Origin: Adiantum capillus-veneris
Lineage: Eukaryota > Streptophyta > Polypodiopsida > Polypodiales > Pteridaceae
Length of the DNA: 64,000 nt
NCBI GenBank assembly: GCA_014529385.2
Contig: CM043960.1
Span: 125,279,043-125,343,042 of the forward strand
Direction: 5' to 3'
The position numbers were made by a program, and so were the translations under genes. A model generated the notes under the pieces. The model made no database searches. It saw nothing but the letters and a program-made list of their open reading frames with translations, and was not told where the DNA came from. Position 1 is the first letter of the stretch. Every line of letters begins with the position of its first letter. Positions 45,018 to 56,447 of this stretch are shown here, one piece after another.

Positions 45018-45860
45018 CTAGGTATTCAAGTTTGGTTCTTGCAGTTCATCTTGAGTTACTCTAGTAGCTCTTGCCATTTGATGCCCAAAGGCTCTCTCAG
45101 CTTGCTTCAGTGCTTCAATATCTCCCTCCTCTTCTCTATTTTGAATCTTTAGGTTCTTCAACAACTCATTGCCCATCTCGTTATTTGATTGTTTACTCCC
45201 GTAAGTAGTTATTGATTTTTGAGTCATTAATTGTATTCCATCACCTTTTGGCTGTAGCACATATCTGGTTGATATCTTCTGCACATCCACTTCAAAAATA
45301 GGTACAATTGATGAATTAGTACTAAGAAATTCTTCTTCTGTATCCTCTCCAATTTCTTCTACCATATTCAGTCCTTCTATATGCAGTGCCCTAAAACCAG
45401 GTGGTATCACCTTTTTTGCATCCATTTTCATTCTCACTTTCTTCTTTCCTCTTTTGATCACTATAGAGTTTGCTCCCCATAGATGCTTTACTCTTGTTTC
45501 TCTTAACCAAGGCCTCCCCAACATCATTGGATAAGAGCAAGTAGATTCTTCCAACCTGAGAACCACAAAGTTGGCCACAAACTGGAGTCCCCCAACTGAG
45601 ATTTGCAAATTCCTCAGAATTCCCAAAGGTTGAACCCGTCTTTGGTCTGCCATCTTTACCTGAAAAGGTGTTGGATCCCACTTCAAGAGATTCACATGCA
45701 TGTTTGCATGTCAACTCTGGGAGAATATTAACCCCTGACCACCATCCAGGAAAACTCTTGGAACAAACACCTTTCCAATAGATACCCCCACTACTGGTAC
45801 CTTATAGAGTCCACATCCATTGGTAGGACTTCACATGCTTCTCCAAAAAAAATTTCTTTA
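45018..45860 (-). pseudogene. Gypsy aspartic protease region
   Basis: The reverse strand shows VFVPRVFLDGGQGLIF (about 45750-45730), a DGG version of the aspartic protease active site, followed in another frame by MHVNLLKWDPTPFQVKMADQ, VQPLGILRNLQISVGGLQFV and YPMMLGRPWLRET (45700-45500). The last are the ILG/LGRPWL features of plant gypsy proteases. A linker of about 150 residues rich in E and Q leads to the reverse transcriptase. Confidence 0.75.
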
Positions 45861-47211
45861 GTTTCCTCACCTATTGCCTGATTTGTACTCGTGTTAATCA
45901 TTCAAACAAATATTGGGAAAGTGCAGGTACCAACCTCAACATCTGTTTTACATTAAATGCTATTGGAGCTGACAACAAAGCTTCATAAGATTCATCACTA
46001 TTGTCATGCTCTTTTAGTGCAGTCTTACTTTTATCTAATATACTTTCTCCTTGATCAACCAAAGATCTTGCAGCAAACTCCCATTCTTCAGATAACATAT
46101 TCCCACCTTGGGACTCTCTACTTCCTTGAGTGCTTCTGTTATCACTTCTTTCTGCTCCTTCCAATTTACAATGCCCTAATTTTATTTTTCTTGCACGATT
46201 TCCTTTCCTAGATTTTATTTTGATCTTGTTACAACCATGACATCAGTGCACCTACTGCTTCAGTAATATCCTCAATTTGGATACATGCTACACAATGTAA
46301 TGCTTACACATTCCCTGAGTATACTGACAATCTTGTACTGTCTGAACAGATTTCTGTTTCTCCTGATGAAATTGTATCCTATCTTGAATCCGTTCTTCCT
46401 CAATCCATTCTTCTTCTATCCATTCCTCCAGCACTACCAAATTAGCCTCACCTGGAGGTCTCTGTTGCTGCTGAGGTGGAGGTTGTTGATTCTTCTCCTG
46501 AGGCATGTTAATATTGTTGTTATTATTGTTGTACCTAATGATAGTAACACTTCTATCATTTAAGTGTCTACACCACAGTTCACAACAAGACCTTGTTTAT
46601 GTCCTACTGCTCCACAATAATTACATTGTAACTGTTGCATATTATTTTGACGTCTATTCTGGTATCCCCAATTATTTTGGTTTTGAAATCTTCTTTGAGG
46701 TGCAGGTCCCTAATATCTCATGTTAGCACCCTAAGGAGCTACCACATTTTCAACTACCTCCCTCATTTTTTGAGTAATATACTCAAGTCTTCTTTCCCTG
46801 AAATTTGGATTATCATAACAGTTTTCACATTCATAACCAAATCTTTGAAAAACCTGACAATATGGTTTTCTTTGACATTCCAAACTGATTCATTCCAATT
46901 GTCTGTAATTTTTCGTGAATGATTTTGTTGGCTTTCATCTGCAGTTACTACTTCCTTTCCCTACTTCTTTTCATTCTTTTGCTTATCCTTATCTTTCTTA
47001 TGCTTCTTATTTTCCTGCTTCTTCTTCTTTTTTTTACCAATATTCCTCCTCAGTATCAGTTTCCTCCTCAGTATCCTAATCTCAATCCTCATCTTCTGAC
47101 TCTTACTCTTCTAACTCTGAGTCTAAATCCTCAGTCTTCTTCTTCTTCTTTTTCTTTAGTTCTACCTTACCTCCATATCTTCTTTCAGCTCTTGCAGCTG
47201 CTTCTGCCAGA

Positions 47212-48090
47212 TCAGTAAAATCTTATGCATTTGCTAATGGGGGTTCTCCTTGATAATTCACTTCTGAACTCCTTTTTGAGTCCCTTACAAAAGTACTCTC
47301 CCAATTGCTCCATAGAAGGTTGTTGTGCTGGCTCTAGTCTATTATTCAAATTCCTAATTTTTTGTGCATAATCTTCAACCAACAAATCTTTCTGCTTCTT
47401 CAAAATTTCTTTAGGTGTTTTATCCTCCCTGAACCTTAGTAAAAATATGTGCCTTAAATCATTATAATCAGCAAAATCTTCCATGCCATACTGCAAGAAC
47501 CAATCCAGCCTTACCTTGCAGTGCTGCTACAAAATGCTCTTTCTTCACTACATCCGAATGTAACGCCTCATAACCACTTGCAAACCACCTTGTTTGAAAC
47601 TGACCAACATGGTTGTCAGTATCTTGGGAATTTTTTCCGCTGAACTTTGTCGTGCACACTTTGGGATTTGGTGCAACCATTAGAGGTATCAAAAGTGTTT
47701 TGAGAACTCTTACCGGGAGTGGATTGAAAGGTAAAGTACCCCTCCCTGATGGTACAAAGTGCAATTGTCTTCTTGCCCTTAAGATTGTTTGAGTTAGCAG
47801 TACATTAACCAATTGTCCCAAAAGTGGGTCTGTTGTAGAAGGAGTTGTCTGTTGGCCTCCTTGGTTTGCAGGTGGGGTCTCCTGTAGCCTTTGTTCAGGT
47901 TCTTGTAGTACAGTCCCCGCCCCAACAGTTTCTTCTCCCACTGCAGCAAACCCCCTTTTGGGTTCTTCTTGGTCATCACTACCCCACTCTTCTTCCTATC
48001 TTCCCCTTGAAGCAAACTCTCTCCTTGGTCTAAACCTTGTGCCATATGAGTGTTGTGATTAATTGGACCCTTGCCCTGACCCACTCATAC
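47212..48090 (-). pseudogene. Gypsy gag
   Basis: A proline/glutamine-rich start (GEETVGAGTVLQEPEQRLQE) is followed by PNPKVCTTKFSGKNSQDTDN, HVGQFQTRWFASGYEAL and GKAGLVLAVWH. After a frame change comes DLRHIFLLRFREDKTPKEIL and GEYFCKGLKKEFRSEL, the pattern of the retrotransposon gag (PF03732) core. A Cys/His segment NYCGAVGHKQG near 46600 may be the decayed zinc knuckle. The region 45900-47200 continues as low-complexity E/K-rich coding remnant. Confidence 0.8.
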
Positions 48091-48418
48091 ATTGTTTCCT
48101 CTTTTTTGTCTTAAATACTATACCAACACTTTCCTTTCATACAGACTGTAACATGAAGGTAAATTGCATACCCCAAAAGGTAAAAATAAAGTAACTACCT
48201 TGTCAGCAATTGCAATTTTGATTTTCCTTGGTAGATTTGGGAAGAACTCCTCCAAGAACTTTGTTGCATATTCCTTAGACTCTTCCTGCGGGGTTACCCA
48301 AATTTGAAAATTCCTGCAGGTGGTCTATGTCAACGAACATATCAAATCAATTCCCTGTTGTATTCCTGAGTGCCATATGGTTCAAGATGAATTCAAACTA
48401 GTTGTAGGATCACCAAAG

Positions 48419-48812
48419 TGTTATGGGATCACAGCCCCACGCACAGCACTAATGGGTAATTAATACAAGAATCATACATTATAAAGATAAACGAGGCAAG
48501 AGACTACACATTTAATCACAGAATTGCAAAGTAGATGAAGAAGAAATAGCATAATGAAGATAAGAAAGTATTGCATTCATAGTATATTTATCATCACCAT
48601 CGGACTACAAAGCGAAACAGCAATACGACTACAGGAAACTGCCAAAATATGCATGTCTGTTACATCAAAAAATTGCCATATGCCATATGACCATTAGAAT
48701 GTTTTAAAACTATCTAAGCATAAAGTCCTTGTGTAAACAAACGCCTAAGGCTTAACGCTAATACCTTAGTTACAATCAAAAAGTAAGTGCCCTGACACAT
48801 CAAGCACTAACA
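48419..48812 (-). repeat. 5' LTR of the gypsy element
   Basis: 394 bp, matches 39555-39936. It starts (reverse strand) TGTTAGTGCTTGATGTGTC at 48812. Confidence 0.9.
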
Positions 48813-48817
48813 CACCA

Positions 48818-50260
48818 CTGAAAAGAGGCAACAAATTTTCATAAATGTCATATGATCTTACATTACTATCTTTAGGACATGACAGCAAAGGCTGAACATA
48901 ATCTTCCACAAACACAACATCACGTGAAACCAAGGTACACTTCATTTGTGGATGGTATAACATGTAACCTTTGCTTTCAGTACTATAACCAACAAAAATG
49001 CATTTGACATCCTGATCATCCATTTTTTTCCACTACGTTTGTGGCATCAAAGCATAAGCCAAACAACCAAAAGTGTGCGTGTGATCAATGGATGGCTTTC
49101 TACCATGCCATGCTTTATACAGAGTCATGGACTACAAAGCTTTCGTATTACACCTGCTAAGTACATAAGCAGCACACATAATAGTCTCAAGACAAAATGC
49201 ATGTGATAAACCTTGAATCTTGACCATACATCGTGCCATCTTCGTAAGCGACCTATTTTCCTTTAAGCAACACCATTTTGTTGAGGTGTATACAGAATTG
49301 TACATCGGTGTTTTATCCCATGACTAGCCAAAATACATTAAATTTATGAGATGTATACTCCCCCCCTTGATCTGAATGGAGGGTGCCCATAGTACATTTA
49401 GAGACATTTTCAGCCATAGCCAAAAATTTCTTAAAGCATATAAACACTTCGGACTTAGATTTAAGTGGATACACCCATCAATGCTTGGAGTAATCATCAA
49501 TAAAATTCACAAAGTACAGGTAATATCCTAAGAACGGAGTTTGCATAGGTCCACAAACATCACTATGCACAAGTTGCAACCTGCATGTAGCCCTAATGGA
49601 ACCATCCTTTGGAAACTTTGAACATTGCATCTTACCCAAAATACAGCCTGCACAAACATTCTTCACAGGTGCTTCAAGAGGAAGAAAAGAAGAAACCATA
49701 TCATATTTCTGCCAAACATAGCAAACTGGAAAATTCAGATGTCCAAAAGATGCATGCCAAAGTTTTGCATTTGAAATAGCCTTTGAATCCACAATCGCAT
49801 TTGCAAAATTTTTCCCACACTTGTCGTACAAAGTAAGCTTATATAGCCCATGAAACAAAATACCAGATCCAATAATTTCATCATTAAAACTGTGATCGTG
49901 AATTGTACATCTCTCATCCACAAATTTGACAACAAGACCAAGTCTAGGAAGTGCAGGTATAGACAAAAGGTTGTTTTTTGTCCCAGGTACATAAACTGCA
50001 TCAACAAGTGTGAAAGAACTATCATTTGCAGCAGTCAACACAATCTTTCCAACTCCCTTGACTGGATAAGAGGCATTGTTTGCACAAGTGATTGTGCTCC
50101 CATGGGGGACATCCTTGATAGAGGTAAGCAAGTCACAATGAGAGGTAATGTGCTTTGTAGCACCACTGTCAAAGTACCACACATGATCATCTATAGCAAC
50201 TGACATGCATGCATCATGAACATAAGGATCATAAGTGCACTCTGTACTAAAAGCCCATTC
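48818..50260 (-). pseudogene. Reverse Ty1/copia remnant, 5' half (gag end and integrase)
   Basis: The reverse strand starts at 50260, where the CACTA terminus at 50261 cuts it, with EWAFSTECTYDPYVHD and the protease-like VWYFDSGATKHIT (about 50165). VVFLF-type text, then gag-pre-integrase KLWHASFGHLNFPVCYV (about 49760) and CAGCILGKMQCSKFPKDG follow. The integrase reads LQLVHSDVCGPMQT (about 49570) and NFIDDYSKH, with broken sequence down to VKCIFVGYSTESKGYMLYHP (about 48990) and YENLLPLFSG at 48820. The next residues are found at 39549, beyond the gypsy insertion. Confidence 0.9.
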
Positions 50261-50480
50261 CACTATAAGAGGAATAGTCCATAACCGCTAGCATTGTCAC
50301 AGAAAAACAGAGGAAAATAGAAAGAGAAAATATTGTGTGTGCGTCAATAACCACAGCTAAAAACACCATAGTGATTTACAAGCAATAATCACGGTAATAT
50401 TTGCAAGAACATACCCGCTGCTATTACCGCATCAATTGCCGTTGATATTACGGCCTTAATTACCGTTAAATGTCTATTCA

Positions 50481-50542
50481 AAAATAAAGGTGCTCATTTG
50501 GGCCACCAAAAATTGGGTGGCCCGAATGAGCACCTTTATTTT
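50481..50542. repeat. Long hairpin of the fourth CACTA element
   Basis: A 27-bp stem with one G.T pair: AAATAAAGGTGCTCATTTGG and onward to CCACC, an 8-nt loop AAAAATTG, then the inverse. It sits about 220 bp from the terminus, as in the 26423 element. Confidence 0.88.
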
Positions 50543-50631
50543 TTACCTGCATAAAACAATAAAACATCAATCGTTAGTTGAAAGGGTGTACAAAAAAAAC
50601 AACAAATTGAAATTGAATTTTATAAATAAAA

Positions 50632-50636
<5 letters not shown>

Positions 50637-50715
<79 letters not shown>

Positions 50716-50784
50716 AGATAGATATATATTTCTCTCCCTCTCTCTCTCTCTCTCTCTATTTCTCTATTTCTCTCTCTTTTCCTC

Positions 50785-50857
<73 letters not shown>
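50637..50857. repeat. (CT)n(TA)n and (CT)n microsatellites
   Basis: CT tract, then a pure TA tract of about 48 bp (50665-50712), then CT-rich sequence with a long pure CT tract to about 50857. Confidence 0.97.
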
Positions 50858-50859
<2 letters not shown>

Positions 50860-50880
50860 CTCCCTCCCTATCTCTCCCTT

Positions 50881-51487
50881 TGTTGAAGCGGTTGACCAAC
50901 ACACGCCAAATCCAAGCGGTCAATGGAGGCGCATTAATTAATTACATCATTTTTTCCTAAAGCCGACTATTGTAGCTCACTGATTACAAAAAGTCCTTTT
51001 AATGTTGTAAACCTCAAGAAAACCCGTGTAATGATGAAAGATTCACTCAATAATTGTAATTAGTACCTCTCTTAGCTAAAATACCAAACTTAGGGTTGAG
51101 GTATATAAGCCAAACCCTTGTAACCTTGAGGTAGACTTTTCTTCTTCAATCAATCTTGGGCTCAACTATGTTACGTACAGTGTGCCGTGAGTGACTGGGT
51201 CTTCGTTCTCTCTCTCGATGCATGCTACAGAAGCGCCATTGCTAAGGCGACTCCATCAACGCGTTAGCTACAGTGAGAGCTATGCATCGACACCAAGCAC
51301 ACGCAGTTCTCGATTCCTTGCAAAGAGCTCTTTCTCGAGCTTCAAGGTGAGTTTTCTCCCTATCTGTGTGTCTGTTTCATTATTGTTATATATCCACACA
51401 TTCATGGCGAGACAAGCTATGCCTTAGGCCTAATCAAGTTTGAAATTGGTGACCTGAATTTTGCTATCAAACATCATACGCGATTGC

Positions 51488-51522
<35 letters not shown>

Positions 51523-51835
51523 AAGTATATCGGGGTAGAGACTTTAGGATAGTGTCCTCTAGGTGTATAGAGACTAGCCGTCAAGTTTCATAACGATTGG
51601 ACATCATTAGGTTATGTTTCAAGAGGTAGATGTGTCATAGATATGGTAGCCATCATGTACATAGTGGGTTAGGATAGATGTCTTTGTAGTGATTGTCTTA
51701 GAAGGTGGAGTAGGTGATTGACAACCACTTTCTTGTTTCCATGCGCTTTTGGGTCATTGCTCCATCCTTGGTGAACATTATGTTGGTCTAGTTCTCGTTG
51801 TGCTAGCGTCTGAGATGGTGGATACCGTCCCAACA
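50881..51835 (+). mobile_element. 5' LTR of a Tat-like gypsy retrotransposon
   Basis: 955 bp, starting TGTTGAAGCGG and ending CGTCCCAACA (TGTTG/CAACA inverted ends). A TATA-like GGTATATAAGCC lies near 51101. One base after the end comes TGGCACCGCTGCCAGGGAT (51837-51855), close to the tRNA-Asp primer-binding site TGGCGCCGTTGCCGGGGA used by plant Tat and Athila elements. Local similarity to the solo LTR at 22487 suggests a related family. A (GT)n tract lies at 51492-51518. Confidence 0.85.
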
Positions 51836-51836
51836 T

Positions 51837-51855
51837 TGGCACCGCTGCCAGGGAT
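51837..51855 (+). promoter_or_regulatory. Primer-binding site, tRNA-Asp type
   Basis: TGGCACCGCTGCCAGGGAT, one base after the LTR. It differs at three positions from the usual plant Asp-type PBS. It would prime minus-strand DNA synthesis in the intact element. Confidence 0.8.
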
Positions 51856-54410
51856 GAGTACCCTAAGCAGGTGACCTTTGATTAATCCTATGAGTTGAGA
51901 GTCCCTCTGCTTTGCCAGAGTATTCTTTTTATCTTAGTTTAGCTAGGATCCATAAAGTGGTGCTAGGAAGGGTGTGTCTTGCCTTGGTCACCCATGTAGA
52001 TGGTTTTTAGTTTAGATTTGTATATGTTTTGGTGTTTGAGTGGTTGATGAGGCAATAAAAGCATTAGCTAGTCAGTGTGTGGGAGTTAAGTGTTTTTCTA
52101 CTCACAATGAAAAAATCCCATTTTTATGTTTAGGAGTAGCTTTAGGTAGATGATTTGATCTTGATCTAGAGTTGTCCATCAATGAAGATTTTCTTGGTTC
52201 ATTTGTTTGCATTGAAATCTTGAAAAGAATTTTATTCTTAGTCAAAAGAGTGCAAAAACAAAGTTCACAAAAAATAAGTTTTGCATGGCTGAAGGTTGTT
52301 GAGAACATAAGAAGACATTTGGGAGGGTTCGACTACACATAAAAATCTCAAATCTGCAAAGTTAGACATCATATGCGTATGTTGTCTCAATGGCTAAAAA
52401 GAGACCAAAACTGTGAAAATTGATTGTACCAAAGTGTTCAAAAGGGTCATTATACCCTAGTAACCCCTTGAAACTTGAAGTTTGGTCATCTTAAAACACT
52501 CAAAACACAAGAGCCGAGAAGTCTAAAGCGGCAAAATTTGAAAACAACCTTGATTGAGATTAAAAAAAGATAAAAACATTACACAAGCCATCAAAACAAC
52601 TATAGAGACCACAAACAACAGTTTGGGAAAGATAAATGTTGAAAATGGTACAAAAGACATCATACGCGTATGATGTCTCTATGGGTAGCAGCAAGGCAAT
52701 TTTGCAAAATCTGAGGTGACCAGTGTGTTCAAAAGGTATCATTTACCCGAGGAACACATTGAGTGGGGAGTTTTGGCATAGATTTGGGGACCAAAAGCCA
52801 AAAGATGGAGTGATTGTGACTGAAAAAGGAAAAACTTTTGTTCATGAGCACTTTTGAGCTTTAAATTTTGTTGTTAACACATGTACATGTTGTTAGTGAT
52901 AAGAGGAACTTAGAATAGAAACAGATCCAAAATCTGAGATGACAAACATCATACATGTATGATGTCTCCAACACCATCCCAAGACAAAATTTTGAAAATC
53001 TGACTGCACCTAAGTGTTTTAAAGGGCTGTTTTACCCTAGAATCACCTTTATAAAAAAAAATTATGCTTTTTTTGAGCTTGAAAGAGCATAGAAAACACT
53101 TGGTAAGGCCAAAAAACAAGGATAAATACCTTGAAGACCAGTTTGGATATGATCGACTGTCCAGTAGACATCATACGCGTATGATGTCTCCAGCCTAGAT
53201 TTGGGTATTGACTTGCATTCTGGCATCACCAAAGCAATGGGAAGTAAATTCTAAGCTTGATTGCAAGATTTCACATCATTTGGACACCCAATCTGGCATT
53301 TAAAATAGAATTTTGTAGATTGTAGCCAATAAGAATGAAAATTGGTGAATTGGTGCAAAATTGACATCAAAAGCTGATTTTAAGCATATATACTTGGTGT
53401 ACACATAGAGGAGAACCTTGGGCAGAAACAGAAGTCCAATCTAAGAGAAACGGCATCATACGTATATGATGTGTTTTGGCTCAGAATAGACTCAAATTGT
53501 ACAAATGAGTGTTTCCTAGTGTCCTAGAGCATTAAAGGAGTTCATGTCCTAAATTTCATTGCATTTGGACTAAGTTCTGAGCTTCAAAATACCAAGAAAT
53601 AGTCGAGACAGATTGCACACCCAATTTGGCTATAGCTTGCAAAACAAATGGTTTAAATTCAATTTTGAAATTAGATGTGAGTTCCTTAAGTGGTGGACTA
53701 CCTCTGGAGCAAGATTCATCTCATTTGGAGCAAAAAGACATCATACACTTATGATGTGTTTTTTGTGATTTTGAATATTTTTGAAATTCTGACTATACAG
53801 GGTGTATAAGCACACCATTCTAAGCACAAATCTTCAAAAAGACAACATACACGTATGATGTGTTTTTTACCTTATTGACTCCAAAATCTAAATTTGTGCA
53901 TACCCTAGTGGTCTAAGGGACCTTAGAAGCCAATAGTTAAAATTTCATGGAATTTGGAGTATATTTGGGCCAATAAGTGCCAAAGGACTAAAATTAGGCC
54001 AGAGTCAGCCAGAGTCAGGCTTGAACTGATCATAACTTGCACAAAATTGGTTCAAACTCAATTTTGAAATTTGTTGAGATTTTCCCAAGTGATAAAGATC
54101 CTCTCGAGTAAAAATCACTCGATTTGGCCACAGTAGACATCATACGTGTATGATGTCTCTAGCCCTAATTTGGAGGTGAAAACTCACATTGAGCTTCTAG
54201 AAGTGTTAAGCACTATAAAGTAAGCCTAGTGATCAAGTTTCAACAAATTTGGGTCTCATTTGGTCTACGTACCTTGATTTTGAAACTGTTATGAGCGTTG
54301 TTTCAAGTGCAGCTCACCAAAACTGCTCTAACTTTTGACAACCAACTCCAAATTGAGTCTGGTATACAAGGCAAAAAGCTTGTGAGCAATAGGAGGTAAC
54401 CTAGACTGTT
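51856..54410 (+). repeat. Retroelement leader with eight regularly spaced 22-bp palindromes
   Basis: No gene is seen. Variants of ACATCATACGCGTATGATGT, extended by one base on each side, lie at 52365, 52656, 52945, 53167, 53452, 53737, 53841 and 54136. Steps are 291, 289, 222, 285, 285, 104 and 295 bp, so the underlying unit is about 288 bp with two shortened units. Around each palindrome diverged sequence recurs, such as TTTTGAAAATCTGA.TG.ACC and GTGTTCAAAAGGG.CAT followed by TACCCTAG (clearest in the first three units). A half-palindrome ACATCATACGCGAT also occurs in the LTR at 51471. Both arms of the central palindrome vary but usually stay complementary. Confidence 0.8.
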
Positions 54411-54439
54411 CTTTATTTTAGAGTGAAATTTGATAGGAT

Positions 54440-55243
54440 TTCTGTCATTAAATATAGTATCGAACTTTACCAAATGATTTTCTCATATTAAATAGATCAC
54501 TTAATATGGGAAGATAAAAGGGGAACAAGAGTTAGGATATAGATATAAGCTTCTAGACCTATCTCAACAGGGGATCAAAAGGATATATGGTTGCATCTCA
54601 ATAGGGGTCCAAAAGGAGACGGTCTACCAAAGAGCAATGTGCAATAAGTGCTTCTAGATTTACCTCAGCAAGGGACCAAGAGGAGAGATGGTTACATCTC
54701 AATAGCGGTCCAAACGGAGGTAGTTTATCAAAGAGCAACGTGCATCTAATGGAGCTTAAAAGACCTTAGGGTTATCTTTTGACCTCCAAAAGTTAGTGCT
54801 AAAAATTTCTTTGACCTTAGGCAAGCTAGGGCTGACCTTGAGGTGGGAATCCTACCCAAGTATGAGGTGCTTGTCGGCTTGCAACTAAAGTTCTTAAAGT
54901 GTTTGTGGGAACCTTGCCCAAGCTTGAGGTGATTTTCATGATTAGATGACTAAGGTTTTTGAAGTTTTCAATTCAAAGATAAACTCTCAAAGAGGCATAA
55001 ACTTTTTCCATGCTTAATTGACTAAGTGCTTGAAGTGTTCAATTTAAACCAAATGACTTAAGAAGCATAAAAGACACATGTCAAAATCCTCCAGATGTGG
55101 CCCTCACAATGTGCTTGAATCCTATTGGATAGGCCTTACTTAAAGGGGTCCAATGATAATTTAGATGCATTAAAAAAAAAAGTTAAGTTCTTTCTCTCAA
55201 AGAGGAAAAAGAGGACACATGCTCAAATGATATAATTACATAA

Positions 55244-55309
<66 letters not shown>

Positions 55310-56037
55310 GGACCAAGCTTGATAGGGGGTATACTCTCCCACACACACACATTCTCTCATTGTGTGGAGTGCAAAGTGCAAGAGTTACATCTCCTTTTCC
55401 AAGCTTGTTGAGAAGTGGAGAGCTTACACCAACACTCTTGGCTATGGAATGCAAATCCAACCAAGAGCCATTCTACAATGCTTAAGCTTGTCTCTTCTTC
55501 ATCTTCATTACTATGATGTTATGCTATACTAAGCAAGAAGAGTGATGATAAGTGAGGAACTATTTCTTTCTTCCTATGAATGATTATTCTTCCTCTTCCC
55601 TACCCTCATTCCCTGCTAGCTCTCTCCACCTTTGAAGTTGTTTGAGGCCTTAGGACTAAGGCTTGGGATAGTTAATGATTTTTGCAAAGTTTATGTTATG
55701 TTCGTGATACATGAAGCTTTCCATCTTCACAGCATCATCAAGGTCACAAGGAACACAAATTTTGTATTGTACCAAGTCTCTCTTGATGGGAGAATCTATA
55801 ATACAAATGCCTTTTGGAGGGGGGATCGCCGGCTCCAAGTAGATCTGGTCCTCAACTATTGTCATGTTCTCTAATAATCTCTCTCTGGCAAAAGTATTGT
55901 TCATGTCAAGTACTATGTTTATGTTGCTACCATCAATTAAGTTCACCCTTTATGTTCTCAAAGTAACCTCACAAAAATGCTCACTCTAATTCTCTTAATT
56001 CCGCTATTCTCAAAGTTCATAGGCCATTTCCATTACA
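54440..56037 (+). mobile_element. 5' LTR of a chromovirus-like gypsy element (start approximate)
   Basis: The right end is well defined: CCATTACA at 56037, then TGGTATCAGAGTG at 56039, the initiator-Met primer-binding site of chromoviruses. The left end is uncertain; a TGTCATTA near 54441 is one candidate. Inside are a 101-bp tandem duplication (about 54548-54748, TTCTAGA.CTA.CTCA.CA and CATCTCAATAG.GGTCCAAA) and a 57-bp GA tract at 55249-55305. No other LTR of this family is in the window. Confidence 0.65.
55249..55305. repeat. (GA)n microsatellite
   Basis: Pure GA tract inside the putative LTR. Confidence 0.97.
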
Positions 56038-56038
56038 T

Positions 56039-56051
56039 TGGTATCAGAGTG
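56039..56051 (+). promoter_or_regulatory. Primer-binding site, initiator-Met tRNA type
   Basis: TGGTATCAGAGTG, one base after the LTR end CCATTACA. Confidence 0.85.
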
Positions 56052-56447
56052 TTTGGTCACTTTTCTCGCTTAAGAAGAGAGGTCCTTAAGTAGCCTATTG
56101 ATGTTTGATTTTGTTAATTATATTAGGGTAAGTGGGACTGGGATCTATGATCGATTTTGTTGATCCCACTATGTGGGATATGGCGCACACCTCTCGGGAG
56201 CTTTGGTCTTAATAATGGGGTCTTTTTAGACTTGTCTACGGATTTACCATTATTGAGCCATAAGAAGTCTGAAGCTATCCCTTGGCAATTCTATTATGTT
56301 GAACCCACCCCACTACTCTCTATAATTAACCAATTTGAGCCATGGGTGTAGATACTTGAATGCTTATTTTCAAAGTCTAAGAGGAGTAGCAACTAAGGTT
56401 TTGAATTGCTAAAGAATACACTAAGTCAACACATAAGTATAATTAGC

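Larger units (their letters stand above)
39555..48812 (-). mobile_element. Complete Ty3/gypsy retrotransposon, 9.26 kb, nested in copia
   Basis: Reverse orientation. The LTRs are 48419-48812 (5') and 39555-39936 (3'), starting TGTTAGTGC and ending ATAACA/CTAACA. The 5-bp target duplication (CACCA on the + strand) lies at 39550-39554 and 48813-48817, and joining the flanks restores the copia text on both sides. By eye roughly one in nine LTR positions differs, so the insertion is old. Gene order from the 5' LTR is gag, protease, RT-RNase H, integrase, then an extra 2.3 kb ORF region before the 3' LTR. Frames are interrupted, so it is dead. After the 5' LTR comes CTTTGGTGATCCTACAAC, which I cannot match to a standard primer-binding site. 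Confidence 0.93.
50261..50880. mobile_element. Fourth CACTA element, left end only
   Basis: CACTATAAGAGGAATAG begins at 50261, exactly where the copia reading frame stops (preceding triplet TTC). It is followed by TACCG/CGGTAAT repeats (50385-50470) and a 27-bp-stem hairpin (50481-50542), the same layout as the element starting at 26423. CT and TA microsatellites follow (50637-50857), and an LTR retrotransposon starts at 50881. The rest of the element is not visible. Confidence 0.7.
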
